The translations under genes were made by a program, and so were the position numbers. Under the pieces are notes generated by a model. It was not told the DNA's origin, did no database searches, and saw only the letters and a program-made list of their open reading frames with translations. 32,237 nucleotides of DNA from UBA4582 sp047629195 (GTDB lineage Bacteria; Pseudomonadota; Gammaproteobacteria; Pseudomonadales; Azotimanducaceae): NCBI GenBank assembly GCA_047629195.1, contig JBLHWY010000067.1:1-32237 (forward strand). The letters are read 5' to 3'. The stretch's first letter is position 1, and each line of letters starts with the position of its first letter. Below are positions 9,085-17,290 of the stretch, piece after piece.

Positions 9085-9321
9085 TTAGCTCTTTAGTTCC
9101 GGCAGCCATTTCAATGCAATAGCGGCTGGTATCAACAGAACAAAGAAAATCCAGAATGCTACGTCGTAACTTTGGCTGATGTAGAATATCCAGCCGCTAA
9201 AAATTGAGCCAAAGCTCCCTACCATGAGGTATAGATTGTCCAGGCCAAGTACCCGCCTAAATAACAGCGTGCCAAAGCGACTTGCATACATAATTTCCAT
9301 CATTGGCAGAATACCACCCGT
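9085..9321 (-). pseudogene. 3' remnant of an MFS transporter
   Basis: The last ~78 residues of this open frame resemble the C-terminal end of an MFS permease: LPMMEIMYASRFGTLLFRRV, then VGSFGSIFSGWIFYISQSYD and a final hydrophobic helix AFWIFFVLLIPAAIALKWLP before the stop. Complete MFS proteins have about 400 residues and 12 helices, so roughly four fifths are missing. Upstream the frame continues to 9534 but that part has no MFS character and runs into the short repeat at 9466-9561, so it is not counted. Most likely a deletion leftover at the edge of the regulator module. Confidence 0.6.
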
Positions 9322-9465
9322 GGCTAAGCGCTGTAGCGCTGTTCCACAGCTCATTTCCCATCTGCTTGGAGTGCCTTCGAGACACAAAAAACGCGACATC
9401 CACGTTCCATTATCAAAATCTTTGATTGACGACAGGATGCCATGTAGGAAATTGGAATGCATATT

Positions 9466-9561
9466 CGTGCGAAATGGATGGATCGTGGCTGTTTTGTATT
9501 TTGGCCTTGTATTTCGTTGCGTGAAACGGACCAATCATGGCCGTAGTGTATTTTTTTGTGA
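9466..9561 (+). repeat. Tandem imperfect copies 2 and 3 of the dispersed repeat
   Basis: Copy 2 starts at 9466 (CGTGCGAAATGGATGGATCG) and copy 3 at 9520 (CGTGAAACGGACCAATCATG). Both continue into a TGGC-GT--TGTATTTT core and a T-rich tail, as copy 1 at 2861 does. Copies 2 and 3 are about 54 bases apart. They lie just upstream of the CHRD lipoprotein gene and overlap no recognisable gene. No terminal inverted repeat or transposase accompanies them. Confidence 0.5.
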
Positions 9562-9654
9562 ATATGTATATTGCCAGACTTGACAGTGGCAAAAAAAGTA
9601 GCGTCAAGGATACAATTTTATTCTGAATACAACGTAAACAAGGAAGATGTAGAT

Positions 9655-11544
9655 ATGTATGCACTAAGGCTCGGCTCGATTTTTGTCATGTCACTATTGT
9701 TAGGTGCCTGTAATCAAAGCAACAATGATACTCTGGCAAGTTCAACGCGTATCCTGACGCCACAGGTTATTGTCGAATTTAGCGCGTCGTTAAGTTCGAC
9801 GACTGGAACTGACCAAATCGCCGATGCAACATTGAGTGCTGATTTCGACAACACCAATATTTTGACCGGTAACATCGTCCTCGGTAATCTCAGTGCTACA
9901 ACGGTGACAATCAGAACAGGGTTTGCCGGTCAAGCCGGAACGTTACTGAAGACACTATCGATGGATAGCGCCAACGCTTGGCGAATTCCGAGGATTCCGA
10001 TTGACCAGGCTCTGGCAGATCAGCTGGCAGCGGGAGGAGTTTACGTTCAGGTCGAAACGGTAAGTGGCGATACACTTCGTGGCCAATTTCTAAGTGCTGG
10101 AGACATTCTCGTTGTTCAAACGGCGATGTCTAGCCAACAGGAAGTGCCTGTGGTGACCTCAAGTGCATCGGCAATCGCGGGTTTAACAATCAACAGACAA
10201 ACAGGCGATCTTGTTGCTCATATTACTGGCGCAGGTGTCAATGATGCGACAGCTGCACATATTCACCAGGGGTTTGCCGGCACCAATGGCGGCGTACTGG
10301 TAGCACTCGTACAGGATGCGACCGACCCAACACACTGGATGACTGCAAATGCTGAAGTGCTTGACGCAACCCGTATCGCCGCACTCGATGCGGGTGAGTT
10401 GTACCTAAACCTGCATACACCTGCCAACCCCGGTGGCGAATTGCGGGGCCAACTTGCTCCAGCTGACGTGCGTGTTCTGTTTACAGCCTTGTCTGGGACG
10501 CAGGAAGTACCGTCTGTCGCAACGGCCGGAACTGGACTTGCGGCCATTACGATTAACACTGCAGCGAGTACAATACAGGCCCATGTAAACTCTGGAAACG
10601 GTCTTGTTGCAGTCGCAGCACACCTTCATGATTGATTTGCCGGCACCAACGGCGCTGTACTTATCCCCCTCGCTCAGGATGTTGGCAACGCCGATCACTG
10701 GTTCGCTACAGATGCAGCACTCGATGCTGATGGCCTTATTGCTCTCAACGCAGGACGCCTCTACGTCAATCTACACACTGCGGCTAATCCTGGCGGTGAA
10801 TTGCGCGGACAAATTTTGCCATCAACAGTGCAGCTCGCGTTTAACAGTCTTGCTAGCGCTCAGGAAGTCCCAGCGGTAATCAGTGCTGCCACGGGCACTG
10901 TCGCTACAACGTTTAACGCAGTCACAGGAACAATCAATGTCCGAGTCAGCACCACTGGCGTTAGTGACGCTGTCGCCGCACATGTTCATGATGGTTTTGC
11001 CGGTACCAACGGTGGCGTACTGGTACCATTGACGCAGGACGCAACGGACGTTGACAGTTGGTCTGCCAACGAGGCAGCCCTAGATGCATCTGGCGTAGCT
11101 GCTTTTCAAGCCGGCAGCCTCTACATCAATGTACACACCCCAGCAAACCCCGGCGGCGAACTTCGCGGCCAGGTGACGCCAGCCGGCGTACAGGTTGTCT
11201 TTAGCATGCTCGACGGTGGTCAAGAAGTACCCACGGTTGTTACCACAGCAGCAGGAATCGGTGCCGTCACATTCAATTCCAATAACAATGCACTGCAAGT
11301 AAACGTCAACACTTCTGGTGTAGATGATGCTGTCGCGGCCCACATTCACCGGGCAGCAGTCGGTGTTAACGGCGCTGTACAGATTACTTTGGTTCAAAGT
11401 TTGACCGATGTCAGTCTTTGACAAGCAGAGAATGCAGTGCTGGACGACGCTAATGCTACGGCCTTCAATGCAGGAGAGCTATATCTGAATGTTCATACGC
11501 CAGCGAATCCAGGCGGCGAGATTCGAGGGCAGATTACGCCTTAG
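9655..11544 (+). pseudogene. Lipoprotein of five CHRD repeats, with two in-frame TGA codons
   Basis: The start at 9655 follows AAGGAA and gives a lipoprotein signal peptide with lipobox LLGAC. The frame then encodes five CHRD-type units of about 121 residues (about 30-150, 152-272, 273-393, 394-513 and 514-629). The last four carry xQEVP, AAHxHxGFAGTNGG and NxHTPANPGGELRGQ hallmarks; the first is degenerate. CHRD domains occur in chordin and in many secreted bacterial proteins of unclear role. The frame is interrupted by TGA at 10633-10635, where sister repeats have Gly (HHD-stop-FAGTNG), and by TGA at 11419-11421, where sisters have Trp. No frameshift occurs over 1.9 kb and the natural end is TAG at 11542. 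Two nonsense mutations in a recently lost gene is the simplest reading; readthrough or base errors remain possible. Without readthrough the product stops after 326 residues but is still a plausible lipoprotein. Confidence 0.8.
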
Positions 11545-11580
11545 TAGCTGAAGAATGGCGACTGCACTTCAGCGTCTGTC

Positions 11581-11607
11581 GGTTGGCCATCCGTAAGGAG
11601 GCCAACC
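11581..11607 (+). terminator. Hairpin downstream of the CHRD gene
   Basis: GGTTGGCC and GGCCAACC form a perfect 8-bp stem with an 11-base loop, 37 bases after the CHRD stop codon. No T-run follows, so it is not a canonical intrinsic terminator; it could stabilise the 3' end of the transcript or act with a termination factor. Confidence 0.35.
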
Positions 11608-11743
11608 AATGACGTTGAGGCAGCAAGCCAGGTTATCGGCTCCACAAATTGAATACGACACTGCCAAATTCACTCATTGACCGCACCGAAGCTGACCTTT
11701 AACCGCGATGCTTCAGATCCGAATCATTCAACGAATCAATCAA

Positions 11744-12463
11744 CTATGGTGATTTGTGAAGTTTGAGGAAATCGACAACGGTCTGCGCCGTTCGATTGGC
11801 ATCTGTTTTCCAGTCTTCTATCAACAAGGCATTGGGGGCAATTTCGGCAATATCTCGTGAGATAACCTGCGGGTGAAAGGCATCGTCGCCCATAAGCACC
11901 AGCATCGGGGTCGAACATTGTGCAACAAACTCCCTGCCTACATTGAAATCAAAATCTCCATCGTACATGTTGCCACGAAAGCTTAACCAATCAGCTTCGG
12001 AAACTTCTGGCATGTCAGGCTTGAGCCCTTCTGCCCAACTATCAAACATGTTGTACATCAATTGCCGATTGGTTCCGTCATAGCCGATTGATTGTTGCAG
12101 AATTGCGCCGGTAATCCTTGTCGGCGCCGCTTTCATCAAACCAAATGCATAGGGTCCACCAATGCAGCCACCCATGACATGGGCTTTGGAGATGTTCAGA
12201 TGATCGAGCAAGGCCAGATGATCTTCTGTGTAAGTGTGCCAACCATCATCGCCGCTTACGGGCGCGGTAGACTGACCGGCGTTACGTTGATCCATTGCAA
12301 TTACTTGAAAGTGAGGCGCCAACGATGCTATCGGGTTCCATTCTGATTGATGCCAAAAAGCAGCGGCAGATCGCATGCCTCCAGGTGCTATGAGCAGTAT
12401 TGGGTAACCTTCACCATGCACTTCATAGTAGAGGCTAATATCATCACGAACAAAGAATGCCAT
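11744..12463 (-). CDS. Alpha/beta-fold hydrolase with cysteine nucleophile
   Basis: A 239-residue alpha/beta hydrolase. The strand-turn region LLIAPGGMRSAAAFW supplies the oxyanion hole, MDQRNAGQS the conserved loop, and the nucleophile elbow reads MGGCIGG with Cys100 where most relatives have serine. The acid is probably Asp193 or Asp194 in MGDDAFHP. At the place where the catalytic histidine is expected (near 215-225, IEDWKTDANRT) no histidine is seen. Cysteine nucleophiles are known in dienelactone hydrolases, and I recall this GGCIGG form in a family of uncharacterised proteobacterial hydrolases, so it is probably a family trait, not damage. Substrate unknown. It is transcribed away from the phosphotransferase gene at 12617. 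Confidence 0.85.
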   Translation of the reverse strand: MAFFVRDDISLYYEVHGEGYPILLIAPGGMRSAAAFWHQSEWNPIASLAPHFQVIAMDQRNAGQSTAPVSGDDGWHTYTEDHLALLDHLNISKAHVMGGCIGGPYAFGLMKAAPTRITGAILQQSIGYDGTNRQLMYNMFDSWAEGLKPDMPEVSEADWLSFRGNMYDGDFDFNVGREFVAQCSTPMLVLMGDDAFHPQVISRDIAEIAPNALLIEDWKTDANRTAQTVVDFLKLHKSP

Positions 12464-12497
12464 TATCGAATTCCTGAGTTAGGTTTTGTCATGCAGT

Positions 12498-12641
12498 TTA
12501 GGGCATATCACGCTCGGGATGTAGGGGGCAGTCAAGCAGATTGGTGGACCGGAGGATGCGCCAGCTTACAAACAGCGTTAAGATCAAGGAAATCCCAATC
12601 AAATTGAAGTAATACCATGGTTGAATTGCCTGTAGATCCAT
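12498..12641 (-). CDS. Possible small single-span membrane protein
   Basis: A 47-residue open frame starting MDLQAIQPWYYFNLIGISL, with one hydrophobic segment (about residues 10-30) followed by a basic Trp-Arg turn and a polar tail. It lies just upstream of the alpha/beta hydrolase on the same strand and overlaps the first 25 bases of the divergent phosphotransferase gene. A purine-rich AGAGG stands some distance before the ATG. No family is recognised, and the hydrophobic stretch could be chance, so this is a weak call. Confidence 0.22.
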   Translation of the reverse strand: MDLQAIQPWYYFNLIGISLILTLFVSWRILRSTNLLDCPLHPERDMP

Positions 12642-13720
12642 TCCGCGACGCGCCTCTTCCAGAAGTTCAGGCAGTTCGTCCGGGTGAAGCGCTCGATTGG
12701 CCCGGCATAGAAGCATACCTGCGCAAACACCTATCCTCTGAGGTTGATTTAGACGGTGAATTTGAGGTGCTGCAGTTTCCCAACGGTTCAGCCAACCTCA
12801 CCTACATGCTTAGATTCGGCGCAACCGAACTTGTGTTCAGACGTCCGCCGTTTGGCACCCTAGCGCCGGGCGCACATGATATGAAACGCGAGTATCGGGT
12901 GCTGTCGCGCCTTTGGCAATCGTTCGATCGAGCACCTCGCGCATATCTTTTTTGTGATGATGCGCAAGTCGCTGGGGCTGACTTTTTTGTGATGGAGCGC
13001 CGACGGGGCGAAGTCATGCGTGGGGTCATTCCTGAGTCGATGCGTCAACACAAAGACGTCGGTCGACGCATGGGCTTTGCCCTGGTTGACGCGATGGCAG
13101 AATTCCATCTAGTGGATACGCAAACCAATTCTCTGGACGAGTTGGGCAAACCCGCTGGTTTTGTCGACCGCCAATTATCGGGCTGGAAGAAACGTTGGGA
13201 CTTAGTCGCGGATGAAAAACACGATACTCAGATGCAAGCTCTGTATGAGCGCTTAATAGCACAACAACCTGTATCGCAGCGGGTCTCGCTAGTACACAAC
13301 GATCTGAAACTGGACAATTGTATGTTCGCACCTGCGGACCCAGATCGAGTCATCGCGTTCTTCGATTGGGACATGACCACACTTGGCGATCCGCTCATTG
13401 ACCTCGGCACTCTGCTGAACTATTGGCCAGACCCCAAGGATAATGAAGCGCAACGAAGGGGTCATGACGGTATGCAACTCATGGGTTTACCAACTCGCGC
13501 AGAAGTGATCAAGCGCTACGGCGAACACACGGGTCTTGATGTCACTAAGGCCAGTTGGTTTGAAGCATTTGGTTTGTGGAAAACTGCCACGGTCGTGCAG
13601 CAGTTGCACAACCGCTGGAAAATAGGCGAGTCAACCGACGAACGCATGGGCACCAAAAATGAGGGGATACCTAGGTTGCTCGCAAGCACCGATGAAGCCC
13701 TCCAGAGCATCAACGGTTGA
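12617..13720 (+). CDS. APH-family phosphotransferase (kinase-like)
   Basis: A 367-residue protein with the aminoglycoside phosphotransferase/choline kinase fold. The N-lobe begins near FPNGSANLTYML (54-65), a glycine-rich-like loop, with the nucleotide-binding lysine position occupied within LVFRRPP (an Arg pair, as usual in this subfamily). The catalytic loop is LVHNDLKLDNCMF with Asp229 and Asn234, and the metal-binding motif is FFDWDMTTLGDP with Asp250/Asp252. This branch (often encoded beside acyl-CoA dehydrogenases and CoA-transferases) is thought to phosphorylate small hydroxylated metabolites and not antibiotics; the substrate here is not known. The CoA-transferase at 14.3 kb fits an acyl-CoA/lipid-catabolic setting. 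Divergent from the alpha/beta hydrolase. Confidence 0.87.
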   Translation: MVELPVDPFRDAPLPEVQAVRPGEALDWPGIEAYLRKHLSSEVDLDGEFEVLQFPNGSANLTYMLRFGATELVFRRPPFGTLAPGAHDMKREYRVLSRLWQSFDRAPRAYLFCDDAQVAGADFFVMERRRGEVMRGVIPESMRQHKDVGRRMGFALVDAMAEFHLVDTQTNSLDELGKPAGFVDRQLSGWKKRWDLVADEKHDTQMQALYERLIAQQPVSQRVSLVHNDLKLDNCMFAPADPDRVIAFFDWDMTTLGDPLIDLGTLLNYWPDPKDNEAQRRGHDGMQLMGLPTRAEVIKRYGEHTGLDVTKASWFEAFGLWKTATVVQQLHNRWKIGESTDERMGTKNEGIPRLLASTDEALQSING

Positions 13721-13747
13721 GCCAGGGCCTGCAATTGCCGCAAAGAT

Positions 13748-13858
13748 AATGGGAACAGATTTATTTCCTGCATCGTGCTCTCTGTAAGCACCGCAGAAAT
13801 ACTACAAACAAATAGATCTGTCCCCATTTCCGTCCCCATTTCCGTGTCCCCATTTCCG
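13748..13858. repeat. Inverted repeat plus tandem TCCCCATTTCCG units
   Basis: AATGGGAACAGATTTATTT (13748-13766) is matched in inverse orientation by AAATAGATCTGTCCCCATT (13810-13828), pairing at 17 of 19 positions around a 43-base loop. The right arm leads into three direct copies of TCCCCATTTCCG at 13821, 13833 and 13847. This is reminiscent of the GGGGACAGATCTATTT-type inverted repeats found near REP-associated tyrosine transposases in gammaproteobacteria, but no transposase gene is present here. Probably a non-autonomous or relict element; it directly follows the phosphotransferase stop codon. Confidence 0.6.
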
Positions 13859-14272
13859 AGCATTAACCACGGCTAGCCTTTGTTGCTTTCATCTACCTTC
13901 GTCGGCAAACGATAAAGCCATCACTCTCTGGATGAGCCAATAAGCAAACGTAGTCTCTGTGACAACCGTATATAACGAGGACACAGGGTACTAATTTGAA
14001 CAAAACAGCCAAAAATACCCGAAGTCAAAATACTCGACACCTAAGTTCCATTGGCCAACAAATTAGTTGAGCAGATAGAAAATGATATAGAAGTTCAACA
14101 CGGCACTATGTAGGCAGTGGATTGAAAGTGGTTGGCTTGTATTGTTCTTTCCGCCAACTCATTTGCATCGTGAGATGCCTGCAGGTTCTTTTACACAGCC
14201 TCATGCGACAACTGAGATTAGAGGTTATATGAGGCAAGTGGCGCTTGGCACGCACCCGGAAGCCTGCGCTCC
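13859..14272. other. Intergenic region, nothing recognised
   Basis: About 410 bases between the repeat element and the end of the CoA-transferase gene. The two flanking genes converge here. No open frame with recognisable similarity, tRNA, hairpin terminator or other repeat was noticed. Confidence 0.5.
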
Positions 14273-16654
14273 TCAGGCGACGATGTTTTGACGTTTTAAT
14301 GACTCTATCTGGGCATCATCTAATCCTAACAGCTCTGACAAGTGGCGATCAGTGTCCGCGCCCATGCATGGCGCGGGTGATCTGACACCATTTTCTCGTT
14401 TCGAGAAACGCCAGGGAATCCCAGCGTGTGGACGCACTCCAACCTCTGGATGTTTAAGCTTTTCGATGAAGCCTTGTGCGCCTAGGTGAACATCTTCAAC
14501 AATATCGCGAGTCGACATGCTGGGAAAAGCGGGGATCCCAAGCGATTGTAACTGGCGGGTTAGCGTCCAGCGATTTTGACCCAGTGTCCATTCACTGATT
14601 ATTTTTTCCAGTGCATCCTCGTTATCTTTTCGATATCGCAGCGATAAAAAGCGTGGATCGTTGGCGAGTGAGTCATCGATCAATTTTGCGATTAATTGCC
14701 ACTCCTTGTCCTCCCTGCAGCTGATAGCAATCCAGGGATCCTCAACATCCTCAGATCCTGGTTGATCGAGATCATCACAGCATCGGAATACCCCGTGTGG
14801 CGCCATTGCCAGGCTTCGATTGCCAAGACGCTGTGGCTCAGTACCATTCTGTATATATTGCATCCAACCTTCGGCATTGAGCACGCAAGTCGCTTCCCAA
14901 AGCGATACATCCAGATGATTTCCACGGCCACTTTGGCGCCTTTTCTCAAGTGCGGAGACGATACCCCATGCTGCAGTGATACCCGCGGTTGGGTCAGGCA
15001 TAGATAGGCCAATTTCCTCGGCAGGACCATTCAGATAACCGGTCGCATTACTCAAACCAGTCAAAGGCGCGATCGCTGGCCCGTAGCCCATATATTCACG
15101 ATAAGGTCCTGACTGACCATATCCACTAATACTGGCAAGAATTATCCCTGGGTTAATAGTCTTTAGTATCTCGTAGCCAAGCCCAAGGCGATCCATCACA
15201 CCTGTTGCAAAATTTTGCACGACCACGTCTGATTGCGATACGAGACTTTTAACTATTTCTATGGCCTCTGGTTTCGAAAGATCAATCGAGAGGCTCGACT
15301 TGCCCTGATTCCACTGATTGAACATGCCGGAACGATTAATACCGGGCTCCATTTCTTCTGGAAATAATGGTAATCGACGATACAGGTCCGGGCGAAGTTC
15401 TGATTCGATTCGGATCACTTCAGCACCTAGGTGGGCAAGATTAAGTGAACAAAAAGGGCCAGCCCACGCCCAGGTCATATCCAAGACGCGGACACCATTA
15501 AGTGGCTTTGAGGGCGGGGTGACTAACGAGGCACTTGTTGCGGGCTCGAGATTCGCTAACAGACCATTGCCCTCCCCCAACGACGGCGAAGGCATGCGAA
15601 TTTGTTCGCGGCCATTGTCAGCAAGAACCGCAGGAGCCAGGTGGATTGATCCATTCACCGTCACAAAAAAATCACGTTCTCTGACATGCTGATCTTGGGA
15701 TAGCTGTTCAATTGACATCACTGGCGCAACGCAAATTCGCTGCTTCTGCGCTTCGTGATAGAGATCCATGGCATGCCACTCAGCAACAAATTCCTGGACG
15801 AACGTGTGCACCATATCCTGATTTTCAGCACGCGCAGGTTGATCGATAAAAACTTCGAGTGATGCCCAGTCAGGGTTACCCATAAAATCAACTAGCCGTT
15901 CCCATTGATCCTGTTCGATGCAGGTAAGAAAGACCGGCGAGTCTATCGCTTGAAAAATTCGCCAAGGTATCAAACTACGCGAATGGAAACGGCTGGCGGT
16001 GTTATTCAGATAGCCATAGGCCGGGATTCCCGCTTCCAATACAGATGCAACATAGGCCTGAATAGAGAGATCAATATGTTCTCCATGTCCCGATTGGTCT
16101 CGTTCAAGCAAACAGGACAGCGAGGTCATCGCGCCTGCGATTCCTGTCATCAGCGCACACTGATCACCATATACCTTAAGTGGCGGCAACGATGGATCGA
16201 TGGATGTGGCGGGACAGAGCTTTGCCCAGCCACCGGCATTGCTATTAATCAGTTCTGTAGCTTGATAGTTTGCATAGGGTCCGGTCGTGCCAAATGGCGT
16301 GATAGATAGAACGATCAGCTTAGGAAACGTCTTCGAGATGGACTCGGCATTTAGCCCCAGTAAAACGGCCGCCTGAGGGTGTAGATTGTGTACAACAATG
16401 TCGGCCCATCTAATCAGGGGTTCAATCGATGCTTGACTGATTGCCATAGATACTCCGCGCTTGTTCACATTGATCGCTTGGAATAGGCCACTGTCTGAAG
16501 CGCCGCCGTTTGACATTACACCCGCTAGGCGCAGAGAATCACCCGATAGCGGTTCGACTTTGATTACTTCAGCGCCATGATCCCCCAGTAGCTTTGCAGC
16601 ATAGGCGGCTGCCACGCCTTCTCCAAGCTCGAGCACTCTGATTGGCTTGCTCAT
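14273..16654 (-). CDS. Double-domain CaiB/BaiF (class III) CoA-transferase
   Basis: A 793-residue protein made of two class III CoA-transferase domains in tandem. Domain 1 (about 1-360) begins VLELGEGVAAAYAAKLLGDH and GAEVIKVE; domain 2 (about 384-793) begins NGVRVLDMTWAWAGPFCSL and repeats GAEVIRIE. The position of the catalytic aspartate is filled in both: Asp164 in VYGDQCALMTG and Asp554 in MPDPTAGITAAW. Class III enzymes move CoA between carboxylic acids through acyl-enzyme intermediates and normally work as interlocked dimers of ~400-residue chains, so the fusion probably forms the same ring from one chain. Domain 2 looks closer to the classical consensus; domain 1 is more diverged. Substrate unknown. 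It is a single gene on the minus strand with a candidate operator about 100 bases upstream. Confidence 0.92.
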   Translation of the reverse strand: MSKPIRVLELGEGVAAAYAAKLLGDHGAEVIKVEPLSGDSLRLAGVMSNGGASDSGLFQAINVNKRGVSMAISQASIEPLIRWADIVVHNLHPQAAVLLGLNAESISKTFPKLIVLSITPFGTTGPYANYQATELINSNAGGWAKLCPATSIDPSLPPLKVYGDQCALMTGIAGAMTSLSCLLERDQSGHGEHIDLSIQAYVASVLEAGIPAYGYLNNTASRFHSRSLIPWRIFQAIDSPVFLTCIEQDQWERLVDFMGNPDWASLEVFIDQPARAENQDMVHTFVQEFVAEWHAMDLYHEAQKQRICVAPVMSIEQLSQDQHVRERDFFVTVNGSIHLAPAVLADNGREQIRMPSPSLGEGNGLLANLEPATSASLVTPPSKPLNGVRVLDMTWAWAGPFCSLNLAHLGAEVIRIESELRPDLYRRLPLFPEEMEPGINRSGMFNQWNQGKSSLSIDLSKPEAIEIVKSLVSQSDVVVQNFATGVMDRLGLGYEILKTINPGIILASISGYGQSGPYREYMGYGPAIAPLTGLSNATGYLNGPAEEIGLSMPDPTAGITAAWGIVSALEKRRQSGRGNHLDVSLWEATCVLNAEGWMQYIQNGTEPQRLGNRSLAMAPHGVFRCCDDLDQPGSEDVEDPWIAISCREDKEWQLIAKLIDDSLANDPRFLSLRYRKDNEDALEKIISEWTLGQNRWTLTRQLQSLGIPAFPSMSTRDIVEDVHLGAQGFIEKLKHPEVGVRPHAGIPWRFSKRENGVRSPAPCMGADTDRHLSELLGLDDAQIESLKRQNIVA

Positions 16655-17290
16655 TTTTGATCTCTCATTTAATAATTGCCGACGTCGTATCTGAGGAAAT
16701 TAATTTTAAGCTACATTTTCACAAAATTGCAAAAATATCCCGAACTGCGGCTTAGCTAATTAGCCGAATCGCTAATTTGAAAAACTCCCAATTTGAGGGG
16801 AAAGTTTCTTGCAGCGAATTAACATACCGCAATATCGACCCAACAGTTTCCGCAGAGACTTCCGCCATTGCTAGCTAGCGATAATAAGCTGGGCCTTCAT
16901 CACGCATCGGGCCAGCCTAATCAGCAGATATAATATGTGGATAAATTTTTCGTAGCAAACCTTCATCCACACGGTGCGGCCATGTTATCTGATTTTTGGT
17001 GTGGTCATCGCTTGGGGTATAAACCTTTACCAAAGAACTCATCATTTCACCGTCCAAAATATATTCATTATTCTCCGCCAGCGTTGATAGCTCCTCGGTC
17101 TGGGCTGGCGTCAAAATGGTCCAAACAAGCGTGTGCGAACGCAACGCCAAATCGTACCGTCGCAATATCGAGAACCACAATAACTTTCGGAACGTAAGTT
17201 TACATGTTTTTTAACGCGACATTTAATCATCGTTGTCGTGCGAAGCTTACCGAAACGGGGATTGGTCTCTAGGCTTGAAAAGTTGAACTG
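16655..17290. other. Intergenic region between CoA-transferase and VOC gene
   Basis: The left part holds the promoter region of the CoA-transferase and an inverted repeat (16758-16777). A minus-strand open frame at 16917-17180 (87 codons, TTG start) has no recognisable similarity and no good ribosome site; it could be a relic but is not called as a gene. Nothing else was noticed. Confidence 0.45.
16758..16777 (-). promoter_or_regulatory. Candidate operator, inverted repeat AATTAGC-N6-GCTAATT
   Basis: AATTAGC CGAATC GCTAATT is a perfect 7-bp inverted repeat with a 6-base spacer, 104 bases upstream of the ATG of the CoA-transferase. The size and symmetry suit a dimeric repressor, but no regulator gene is adjacent and no second copy was seen. 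Confidence 0.3.

Noticed and set aside
9322..9534. N-terminal extension of the MFS-like open frame
   Set aside because: This part has no transporter character and overlaps the dispersed repeat, so only the C-terminal piece was annotated.
10801..11421. Separate CDS for CHRD units 4-5
   Set aside because: Its apparent start is a TTG inside GGELRGQ of unit 3 without ribosome site; it is simply the continuation of the interrupted gene.
10633..11421. Genetic-code change (TGA as sense codon)
   Set aside because: One TGA replaces Gly and the other Trp, and several neighbouring genes end at TGA in normal places (e.g. 6042, 14273), so recoding is unlikely.
13516..13863. 115-codon minus-strand frame reading through the tandem repeat
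   Set aside because: It is antisense to the end of the phosphotransferase gene and its N-terminus is just translated repeat units.
16917..17180. 87-codon minus-strand open frame
   Set aside because: TTG start, no convincing ribosome site, no family recognised; treated as part of the intergenic region.
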